6,795 nt of DNA from Lachnospiraceae bacterium (lineage in GTDB: Bacteria > Bacillota > Clostridia > Lachnospirales > Lachnospiraceae), in NCBI GenBank assembly GCA_016297945.1, contig JAEDFR010000118.1:1-6795 (forward strand), read 5' to 3'. Both the position numbers and the translations under genes were made by a program. Below the pieces are notes generated by a model. It saw only the letters and a program-made list of their open reading frames with translations. It made no database searches and was not told the DNA's origin. This document shows, piece by piece, positions 1-5,565 of the stretch; position 1 is the stretch's first letter; every line of letters starts with the position of its first letter.

Positions 1-27
1 TGGTGCTGGAGTTCAACTCCAGCACCA
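1..27. repeat. Perfect 27-bp palindrome (13-bp arms, 1-base centre)
   Basis: The first 13 bases (TGGTGCTGGAGTT) are exactly repeated as their reverse complement at 15-27, around a single central base. It is the most GC-rich short element in an AT-rich region. As RNA it would form a strong hairpin with a small loop. It lies 57 bases past the stop codon of the leftward amidohydrolase gene, so it may be that operon's terminator if a T-rich tract lies just left of the window. Read rightward, the following bases (ACTTTGTCTAC) are not a good U-tract. It could instead be a dispersed intergenic repeat. The structure is certain; the role is not. Confidence 0.6.
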
Positions 28-44
28 ACTTTGTCTACAGTCTG

Positions 45-71
45 AAGGCAGAACAATAATTCTGCCTTTTT
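45..71 (+). terminator. Rho-independent terminator-like hairpin reading rightward
   Basis: A 9-bp perfect stem (AAGGCAGAA at 45-53, TTCTGCCTT at 60-68) encloses a 6-base loop, and the T-run continues to position 71. This is a classic intrinsic terminator for transcription entering from the left, which implies a rightward gene ending just outside the window. On the opposite strand the stem is followed by CAGACTG, so it is a weak terminator for the leftward operon that stops at 84. Confidence 0.65.
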
Positions 72-83
72 ACACAAATATAC

Positions 84-839
84 TTATACTTCTATTTTCT
101 TCACTTCCTCCAGAAATTCCCGAATATAATCCACAGCAAGATCAAGTGCTGCCTGTCCGAGCTCTGCCGAAGAATCTTTTGGGTCAAACGGACCAAACCA
201 CCCACTCGGCGCGATTTCTTTTGTATCTCGCACAAGTCTGACTGTACCACCTTTAAAATTCACAGCCTGAATATATGCAGCTTTCATCTCGCTTGTCGGA
301 TTTTGCGCATTAATCGGCTTACCAAGTTCCAAATGTACTGATTCTGGATCTATCGCCATCATGGCAGATGTCTCCAAAACATCTCCGTGTCCTCCCTGAA
401 ATCTATCATCAAGCTGTGCTACCAAACTCCACCAGTCTACACTAGCACATACACCACCTTTATGATACACCTCAAGTGCCGCCCTATCAATCGAAGGAGT
501 ATTTCCGCCATGTCCATTGAGAACTACAAATCTTCGTACACCATGTTGCATCAATGAGTCCATTATTCCATGAAGCACAAGATATAAGCCCTCATATCCA
601 ATATTAATACTACCTTCAAAGCTCAAATGATATGGGCATACGCCATAAGGAACAGTCGGTGCTACGATCACATTGTCCACATCCTCAATATGATCTGCCA
701 AATATGACGGAACCATATAGTCCGTTCCAAGTGCGCTCTGTGTCCCATGCTGTTCTGTGCTTCCAACCGGAATCACAATAATCGGATCATTTTTGAATGC
801 TTCTTTCGCCTGAGCTGTCGTCATCTTTCCAAGATACAT
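84..839 (-). CDS. Creatininase-family metal-dependent amidohydrolase
   Basis: This 251-residue cytoplasmic protein has the usual length and motif order of the creatininase family, whose members hydrolyse cyclic or linear amide bonds with two divalent metals. Near the N terminus PVGSTEQHG (24-32) followed by GTD (38-40) supplies the likely metal ligands Glu29, His31 and Asp40. NGHGGN (108-113) supplies His110. HGDVLETS (151-158) matches the family's HAGExETS motif and supplies Glu156. True creatininase has NGHYEN at the fourth motif, so creatinine is not the obvious substrate. Other members act on formamidopyrimidines or peptides (mycofactocin processing). The ATG is preceded by AGGAGG at 847-852 with a 7-base spacer. 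It is the third gene of the leftward operon, 24 bases after the symporter, so it probably acts on the imported compound. Family is confident; substrate is unknown. Confidence 0.9.
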   Translation of the reverse strand: MYLGKMTTAQAKEAFKNDPIIVIPVGSTEQHGTQSALGTDYMVPSYLADHIEDVDNVIVAPTVPYGVCPYHLSFEGSINIGYEGLYLVLHGIMDSLMQHGVRRFVVLNGHGGNTPSIDRAALEVYHKGGVCASVDWWSLVAQLDDRFQGGHGDVLETSAMMAIDPESVHLELGKPINAQNPTSEMKAAYIQAVNFKGGTVRLVRDTKEIAPSGWFGPFDPKDSSAELGQAALDLAVDYIREFLEEVKKIEV

Positions 840-863
840 ATCATTTCCTCCTAGTCTCCGCTT

Positions 864-2348
864 TTATTTTTTTTGAAAAATTGCGAAATGACGTTCAATT
901 GTCTCCTGCGGCGGTGCCTGAGTCATATTACTAACAATAACCATAGTAATTGCTCCCAGAATTGTTGACGGGAATAATGCATGGAACCCAAACGCCATCG
1001 CCTTCACAGACGGAATCAATGTAAAGCACAAAAGAGCAACTACTCCTACTACAACCGCCGCAATTGCACCCTTTGCTGTTGATTTTTTCCAATACATTCC
1101 AAACAAAATCGGCACTACAAACACTGCCATTCCAGAAAACGCAAATAGATTAATTTCAAAAATGCTTCCCGGCTGAAATACTCCAAAACAAATTACGATG
1201 ATACCGATAAGTACTGTTACAACTTTTGATAACTTCATGACGCTTTCATCTGTCGCTTTCTTATTAATAAGCTTCTGATAAATATCTCTTGTTACCGCAC
1301 CAGTTGTAGTAACCAAAATACCATCAATTGTAGACATACCTGCCGCAACAATTCCAGAAATAAAAATCGACGCAAGGAATGGATTCAGTCCTCTTTGAAG
1401 AATCATGGGAACAATCTGATCTGCCTTCTCAATATTCTGGATCGATGCTATTCCATTTACACCAGCCCACTCAATCAAAGTTGCTGACAAAAACATGCCG
1501 CCTGTACCCAGGAGAACTGCCTTAAACATTGTTTTGTGATCTTTCATAGCGAAGAATTTCGTAAACAAATGTGGTTGTCCCATAGTAAAGAATGACCACA
1601 GTACAATGTTAGAAACATAATATGTCCACGGCATATAACCATTTGCACCTGGGAATGTCAAATAAGCCTCATTCATATTCTGCAATGTATGATTAATGTT
1701 TTCAAAACCGCCTCCCATCACTATTGACACAACAAACGTAACAATTGCGGTTCCTATCATAAGAGAACCTTGAATGACATCTGTCATCATCGCTCCTTTC
1801 ATTCCACCTGCCATACAATATAATATAACAATTATACCCATTCCTACAACTCCTGCCCACTCAGGAAGTCCAGTAAATACATGAACAATAACTCCTGCTC
1901 CAATGATCTGCGCTCCCATCATAGGAATCAGGAAGAACAACATCATAACTCCCAACACTCCACTCATACTTTTTGAATGATAACGGTCAGTCAGATAATC
2001 AGCCATTGTGAGAAATCCATATTCGTGTCCAAGAGTAATCAATTTTCGTCCAATCAAAACAGCAGGTAAAATCATACAAAATACTGCACCCGGGACAGAA
2101 ATTGCCATTCCTGCATATCCCACTCCATAAATTGTTCCAGGAGTTCCAAGGAATGTTCCCATAGAAAACTGAGTTGAAAAATATGCAATACCGCTGACAA
2201 TCACACCAGCTTTTCCGCTAAGCACAAAGAAGTCTCCAAGACTGCTTGTCTTACGACTTGCATACCATCCGATAAATGCCATGATTCCAAGATAAATCAC
2301 CAGTACAGAATAAAACGGTATTGGTGATGGCTGAATTGCTCCATTCAT
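864..2348 (-). CDS. Sodium:solute symporter family protein (PanF-like)
   Basis: This 494-residue integral membrane protein has about 12-13 hydrophobic helices spread over residues 13-475, close to the length of E. coli PanF. Family signatures are visible: GGMKGAMMTDVIQ at 181-193, and AAGMSTIDG at 335-343 followed by RDIY at 354-357. Ser339/Thr340 fall where the family coordinates sodium. It should couple inward sodium flow to uptake of a small organic solute. Similarity to the pantothenate branch does not prove pantothenate transport, because the same branch is widely linked to amino-acid-like and amide substrates. It begins 2 bases after the stop of a small membrane protein, and its ribosome site AAGGAGG lies inside that gene's last codons, so the two are probably translationally coupled. 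The amidohydrolase follows downstream. Transport role is confident; substrate is not. Confidence 0.92.
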   Translation of the reverse strand: MNGAIQPSPIPFYSVLVIYLGIMAFIGWYASRKTSSLGDFFVLSGKAGVIVSGIAYFSTQFSMGTFLGTPGTIYGVGYAGMAISVPGAVFCMILPAVLIGRKLITLGHEYGFLTMADYLTDRYHSKSMSGVLGVMMLFFLIPMMGAQIIGAGVIVHVFTGLPEWAGVVGMGIIVILYCMAGGMKGAMMTDVIQGSLMIGTAIVTFVVSIVMGGGFENINHTLQNMNEAYLTFPGANGYMPWTYYVSNIVLWSFFTMGQPHLFTKFFAMKDHKTMFKAVLLGTGGMFLSATLIEWAGVNGIASIQNIEKADQIVPMILQRGLNPFLASIFISGIVAAGMSTIDGILVTTTGAVTRDIYQKLINKKATDESVMKLSKVVTVLIGIIVICFGVFQPGSIFEINLFAFSGMAVFVVPILFGMYWKKSTAKGAIAAVVVGVVALLCFTLIPSVKAMAFGFHALFPSTILGAITMVIVSNMTQAPPQETIERHFAIFQKK

Positions 2349-2350
2349 AT

Positions 2351-2617
2351 TTATTTTTCCTCCTTTTTCTCTTTTTCATCTTCATCGTAAACATGGTATT
2401 CTTTTCTCTTCATACACATGCGAAAATATACAATGATCAACGTAAATGTAACAGCTGTATGTGCAAGCCATCCGAAAAGATAACTCGGAATGCCTCCCAC
2501 AAACGGCATATACGTCTCACTGTAAAAAAACGGGAACGGAATCATAATCAGGAAAAACATAAACAAAAAGATAATCAGCCATGTCCGTTCAAAATGTTCA
2601 TCAAATAGTTTCTTCAT
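2351..2617 (-). CDS. Small two-helix membrane protein, symporter companion (YhdT/DUF997- or DUF3311-like)
   Basis: This 88-residue protein has two hydrophobic segments (about 13-31 and 47-67) joined by a short loop containing GGIP (41-44). It ends in a highly charged tail of Asp, Glu and Lys (72-88). Small proteins with this topology commonly sit directly upstream of sodium:solute symporter genes, for example yhdT before panF in E. coli, and may be accessory subunits. That role is by association only. The ATG follows an AAAGGAGGAGAG ribosome site about 8-12 bases upstream. It is the first gene of the leftward operon, downstream of the divergent control region. Its final codons carry the symporter's Shine-Dalgarno sequence. 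Choosing between the DUF997 and DUF3311 families needs a profile search. Confidence 0.8.
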   Translation of the reverse strand: MKKLFDEHFERTWLIIFLFMFFLIMIPFPFFYSETYMPFVGGIPSYLFGWLAHTAVTFTLIIVYFRMCMKRKEYHVYDEDEKEKKEEK

Positions 2618-2634
2618 AGGTATTTCTCTCCTCC

Positions 2635-2651
2635 TTTACTTTCGAAGTAAA
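2635..2651. promoter_or_regulatory. 17-bp palindrome beside the ribosome site of the leftward operon
   Basis: TTTACTT and AAGTAAA form perfect 7-bp arms around a 3-base centre. It lies in the predicted leader of the leftward operon, and its inner arm touches the AAAGGAGG ribosome site. It shares the TTTACTT/AAGTAAA word with the larger palindrome upstream, which favours a regulator-binding site. As RNA it could also fold into a small hairpin immediately before the ribosome site. Confidence 0.45.
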
Positions 2652-2682
2652 TTTCTGTACAATAATTACAAAAATACTTCAT

Positions 2683-2711
2683 ATAATTTGTTACGTTTCT
2701 TATTATGTAAA
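2683..2711 (-). promoter_or_regulatory. Candidate sigma-A-type promoter of the leftward operon
   Basis: On the minus strand TTTACA (2706-2711) is followed after 17 bases by AATTAT (2683-2688). These are 5/6 and 4/6 matches to the -35 and -10 consensus. Transcription would begin around 2676, leaving a leader of roughly 60 bases before the small membrane protein. The -35 box overlaps the 18-bp palindrome at 2707-2724, so a protein bound there could block polymerase. Other AT-rich alternatives exist. Confidence 0.4.
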
Positions 2712-2724
2712 GTATATACTTTAC
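2707..2724. promoter_or_regulatory. 18-bp perfect palindrome, candidate RpiR-type operator
   Basis: GTAAAGTATATACTTTAC equals its own reverse complement across all 18 bases. It overlaps the predicted -35 box of the leftward promoter and lies just upstream of the rightward extended -10 element. Palindromes of this length are typical targets of dimeric regulators, and the divergently encoded RpiR-type protein is the natural candidate. Part of the symmetry could be chance in AT-rich DNA, but a perfect match this long is unlikely. Confidence 0.6.
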
Positions 2725-2743
2725 TTTATATTTTTATTATACA

Positions 2744-2752
2744 TGCTATAAT
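2744..2752 (+). promoter_or_regulatory. Extended -10 promoter element of the rightward operon
   Basis: TGCTATAAT is a perfect TGn plus TATAAT element. No good -35 box lies 16-18 bases upstream, which is usual for extended -10 promoters and also for activator-dependent ones. Transcription would start near 2759, about 74 bases before the regulator gene. Confidence 0.6.
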
Positions 2753-2757
2753 GATTT

Positions 2758-2771
2758 TGTAAAGCTATTAC
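2758..2771. promoter_or_regulatory. Imperfect inverted repeat over the rightward start site
   Basis: TGTAAAG here repeats the left arm of the 18-bp palindrome (2706-2712), displaced by 52 bp. GTAA and TTAC arms (2759-2762, 2768-2771) flank a 5-base centre. Its position on the predicted start site would suit autorepression by the RpiR-type regulator. The match is short, so this is tentative. Confidence 0.3.
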
Positions 2772-2832
2772 TTATTTTTTATGATTATATTTAAAATTTT
2801 TATGTTTTCAAACATTAAAGAAAGGAGAGAAA

Positions 2833-3675
2833 ATGGATATTTTAGAACGAATCGAACAATTATATCCCAGCTTAACTCGAAAACAAAAATATATTGCTGA
2901 CTATTTAAAAGCCAATCCAGAAGAAATCAGCTATATAACACTTGCACAGTTAAGCCATCAGACATCTACATCTGAACTTACACTTCTCAGATTCTGCCAC
3001 AAGATAGGATGCAATACTTTTTTAGAATTAAAAGAACAATTTCGCGATTATACGCAAAAAATGATTAAACTTACCTCTACACCTACTTTTTTCACTCCTA
3101 ACATCGCCTCTGGAGAAGCTTCCGAGCGCGCTGCACTGCTTCGTGAAATCTGTAGTGCAGAAGCATCTGCTTTTTCCGATTTCTTTTCAAAACTTTCACT
3201 TGCCCCAATCATTGCAATGTCAGATGAAATCAGAAAAAGTAATCGAATATTTATTTTTGCTCATGATATTTCAAAAGTATTGGGCGAATTTCTAGAATCA
3301 AGGTTACGCATTTTATATTTTAACGCAACCCTCATTGATCTATCTGATTTGAACGAAACACAACTGATATTAAAACAACTTTCAGAGGGCGATCTGGTTA
3401 TTTTCTTTTCATTTCCAAGATATTATTTCCCAATTGGAAATATTACCAAAAAAGCTTCTGATTCCGGAGTTCCGGTATTAACCATAACCGACAGCGAGTC
3501 TTCTCCGGCAACCAAGCACAGTACGCACCTTTTGATTTGTCCTACTTCTACAGAATTATTTTATAACTCGTTGACATTACCCATGGCAGCACTGAATCTG
3601 TTGGCATCCTGTCTTGTCATAGATAGTGTAGCCCCTTCAGAACGTCAAGATTTTATCGACACTTTGTCTTCTTAG
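2833..3675 (+). CDS. RpiR/MurR-family transcriptional regulator (HTH plus SIS)
   Basis: This 280-residue protein has the standard two-part form. Residues 1-77 form the RpiR-type helix-turn-helix domain (SLTRKQKYIADYL, then TLAQLSHQTSTSELTLLRF). About 125-262 form a SIS (sugar isomerase) fold that normally senses a phosphosugar. The SIS part is atypical. Where most members have a GxGxS loop it has AHDIS (143-147). The second loop reads SFPRY (193-197), and ITDS with SP (218-225) is retained. The ligand may therefore not be a conventional sugar phosphate. The ATG follows AAAGGAGAG. The gene is divergent from the transporter operon and leads the amidotransferase/aminotransferase operon, so it probably controls both and itself. 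Family is confident; ligand is unknown. Confidence 0.92.
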   Translation: MDILERIEQLYPSLTRKQKYIADYLKANPEEISYITLAQLSHQTSTSELTLLRFCHKIGCNTFLELKEQFRDYTQKMIKLTSTPTFFTPNIASGEASERAALLREICSAEASAFSDFFSKLSLAPIIAMSDEIRKSNRIFIFAHDISKVLGEFLESRLRILYFNATLIDLSDLNETQLILKQLSEGDLVIFFSFPRYYFPIGNITKKASDSGVPVLTITDSESSPATKHSTHLLICPTSTELFYNSLTLPMAALNLLASCLVIDSVAPSERQDFIDTLSS

Positions 3676-3684
3676 AGGTTGCCT

Positions 3685-4437
3685 ATGTGTGAATTATTTG
3701 GAATCACTTCGGCCGAAAGCCATGAAATTAATAACGATTTAAAAGAGTTTTTTTCCCACAGCAACGCCCATCCTCATGGGTGGGGACTTGCCTGCCTGGA
3801 AGCAAATAATGTTCAGATAGAAAAAGAACCGATTCAGGCAAGTAAAAGCAATCATTTGAGGGAAAGACTTTCTACTCCGATAATAGCAAAAACTGCGCTT
3901 GCACACATCCGCTATGCTACAGTTGGAAACATCGACTATAATAATTGCCATCCTTTTACTGCCAAAGATCAGCAGGGCAGAACATGGACTTTAATTCACA
4001 ACGGCACAATTTTTAATGGTAAACCACTAAACAAATATGCAGATTTTCAAAATGGAGAGACTGACAGCGAAAGGATTTTGCTTTATTTGGTTGATCAGAT
4101 TAACCAGGCAGAGAGTAGAAAAAAACAGAAAATGACGAAAAAAGAACGATTTAACCTTCTGGATTTTGCGATTGCCAAAATATCCAAAGGAAACAAACTG
4201 AATTTGATAGTATATGACGGAGAGTTGCTATATGTACATACAAATTACAAAAATTCTTTATATGAACTAAAAAAAGAAAAACAGGTCCTCTTTTCAACAG
4301 TTCCGTTAGGAAAAGAAGCATGGCAACCAGTTACATTCACAACTCTACTTGCATATCAAAAAGGCAAGAAACTCTTCATCGGAACGAATCACGGTGAAGA
4401 GTACAAAAACAGCACACACAATATACAATCTTTATAG
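3685..4437 (+). CDS. Stand-alone class II glutamine amidotransferase (YafJ-like)
   Basis: This 250-residue protein consists of a single Ntn-type glutaminase domain, matching the length of E. coli YafJ. The nucleophile is Cys2 in MCELFG, exposed after removal of Met1. This fixes the start at the ATG rather than the in-frame TTG two codons earlier. Other family marks are HGWG (31-34), HIRYATVG (74-81), HPF (89-91), HNG (105-107), TDSE (126-129) and the STVPLG stretch with Trp213 near the C terminus. Such domains release ammonia from glutamine, or transfer or cleave gamma-glutamyl amides. YafJ itself has no settled role, and the EgtC relatives act on gamma-glutamyl compounds. It begins 9 bases after the regulator stop, behind AGAGG. 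No synthase domain is attached, so any acceptor enzyme must be separate; the next gene is the obvious candidate. Confidence 0.88.
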   Translation: MCELFGITSAESHEINNDLKEFFSHSNAHPHGWGLACLEANNVQIEKEPIQASKSNHLRERLSTPIIAKTALAHIRYATVGNIDYNNCHPFTAKDQQGRTWTLIHNGTIFNGKPLNKYADFQNGETDSERILLYLVDQINQAESRKKQKMTKKERFNLLDFAIAKISKGNKLNLIVYDGELLYVHTNYKNSLYELKKEKQVLFSTVPLGKEAWQPVTFTTLLAYQKGKKLFIGTNHGEEYKNSTHNIQSL

Positions 4438-4449
4438 GAGGTAGCTATT

Positions 4450-5508
4450 ATGGAAATAGGCGGATTTTTCCCTTATGAACCGACCCTTGAAACTGAAAAC
4501 AATTATATCTCTCGCACATGTCCTGATGCCGACGACGTGGCTCATCTTATGTCCGGACGTTGTTCCATCTATTATTGTTTGCAAGACATCATGTTAACCG
4601 ACAAAAAACGTGTGGCATATCTTCCCGCCTACGATTGCGAAACAGTCATCGGATGCTTTGTAAAAGCAGGATACAAGATCTATTACTATGATTTTGACAA
4701 TAATCTCGTCCCACAATTTGATGAATCCCTAATCCCCAAAATCAGTTTCTTACTCATATGTGGGTACTATGGATATTCAACTTTTGACACGGAATTTGTA
4801 AAGAAATGCAAAAAGAGCGGCGTCACAATTATGCAAGACACGACTCATACCGCATTTTCACCAATTGGAGCCTGTAAAGATGCCGACTATATTTCTGTAA
4901 GTCTACGGAAATGGATGGGCGTCATCTCAGGCGGACTGGCAATTAAAAGAACCGGTAAGTTTCATGTTTCACCTATCCCACCAAACCAAACACAGTTATC
5001 CATTAGAGACAAAGCTTTAAAATGCAGAGCAGAATACGAAAAAACAGGTAATGAGTCGCTAAACCGAGAGAGTGACGAAGCTTTCTGGGAAGCTGAATTC
5101 ATGCTACGCAAAATATTTGATATGCAAGCCGGGGACAACGAATCACTTAAAACCATTCAACACTATCCGTTGGACAATTCAATCCATAAAAGGCGAGCGA
5201 ATTACAATTATCTTCTGGAACATTTGCCATATAATCCTTCTGTACGTCCTGTCTTTCCAGAGCTTCCGGATGATGTGTGTCCTATGTTCTTTCCTCTTTT
5301 CGCAGATAATCGTAATTCTTTGATTGAACATTTGAAAAAAAATCAAATTGTACCAAAAGTATATTGGCCTGTCCCTCCATTTATTGATATCGAAAAATAT
5401 CCCGGAGCACAATACATATACAATCATATAATGTCCATCAGTTGTGATCAGAGATTTTCAATTGAAGATATGCAAAAAATCGTAGACGTTTTTAAGAAAT
5501 ACAATTAA
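4450..5508 (+). CDS. DegT/DnrJ/EryC1/StrS-like PLP-dependent aminotransferase
   Basis: This 352-residue protein has the fold-type I PLP enzyme pattern of the DegT group. It shows an N-terminal SGRCSIYYCL element (35-44) and LPAYDCET (58-65). Asp130 in QDTTHTAFS (129-137) should bind the PLP ring nitrogen. SLRKWMGVISGG (151-162) places Lys154 as the likely Schiff-base lysine. Typical DegT enzymes aminate nucleotide-linked keto sugars. No nucleotide-sugar genes are nearby and sequence outside the PLP core is divergent, so the substrate is unknown. The ribosome site AGGAGG (4436-4441) overlaps the TAG stop of the amidotransferase, 8 bases before the ATG, indicating coupled translation and probably a shared process. 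It is the last gene before a strong terminator. Confidence 0.8.
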   Translation: MEIGGFFPYEPTLETENNYISRTCPDADDVAHLMSGRCSIYYCLQDIMLTDKKRVAYLPAYDCETVIGCFVKAGYKIYYYDFDNNLVPQFDESLIPKISFLLICGYYGYSTFDTEFVKKCKKSGVTIMQDTTHTAFSPIGACKDADYISVSLRKWMGVISGGLAIKRTGKFHVSPIPPNQTQLSIRDKALKCRAEYEKTGNESLNRESDEAFWEAEFMLRKIFDMQAGDNESLKTIQHYPLDNSIHKRRANYNYLLEHLPYNPSVRPVFPELPDDVCPMFFPLFADNRNSLIEHLKKNQIVPKVYWPVPPFIDIEKYPGAQYIYNHIMSISCDQRFSIEDMQKIVDVFKKYN

Positions 5509-5513
5509 TCATC

Positions 5514-5552
5514 ATAAAAGGGAGAAGCATCACCACAGCTTCTCCCTTTTAT
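5514..5552. terminator. Bidirectional rho-independent terminator
   Basis: A perfect 15-bp stem (5514-5528 with 5538-5552) encloses a 9-base loop. The stem base is AT-rich (ATAAAA/TTTTAT), so both strands end in a T-run after the GC-rich core. It lies 5 bases beyond the aminotransferase stop and 13 bases beyond the iadA stop, serving both convergent transcripts. Confidence 0.9.
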
Positions 5553-5565
5553 AACTAAGTATCTC

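Larger units (their letters stand above)
2618..2832. promoter_or_regulatory. Divergent control region between the two operons
   Basis: This 215-bp strongly AT-rich stretch separates the leftward transporter/amidohydrolase operon from the rightward regulator operon. It contains plausible promoters in both directions, two perfect palindromes built on an AAGTA/TACTT core, and a third imperfect inverted repeat. No credible gene lies within it. A divergent regulator gene next to the genes it faces is the usual arrangement for local control, so the RpiR-type protein probably binds here and regulates both directions. Confidence 0.75.

Noticed and set aside
1..27. Possible 3' end of a tRNA (TTCAA loop and terminal CCA)
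   Set aside because: The T-arm geometry fails: a 5-bp stem with a 7-base TTC loop cannot be formed in register, and the CCA is simply the complement of the TGG that starts the palindrome.
864..2348. Naming the symporter panF
   Set aside because: The resemblance to PanF plus a YhdT-like neighbour is suggestive, but the amidohydrolase and peptidase context points to another possible substrate.
2321..2608. Plus-strand open frame opposite the small membrane protein
   Set aside because: It lies antisense to a well-supported operon gene, has low-complexity composition and resembles no family I know.
3679..3684. TTG start two codons upstream for the amidotransferase
   Set aside because: Class II amidotransferases need the catalytic Cys directly after the initiator Met, which only the ATG at 3685 provides.
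4962..5427. Short frames on both strands within the aminotransferase gene
   Set aside because: They overlap a gene with clear PLP-enzyme motifs and have no family features of their own.
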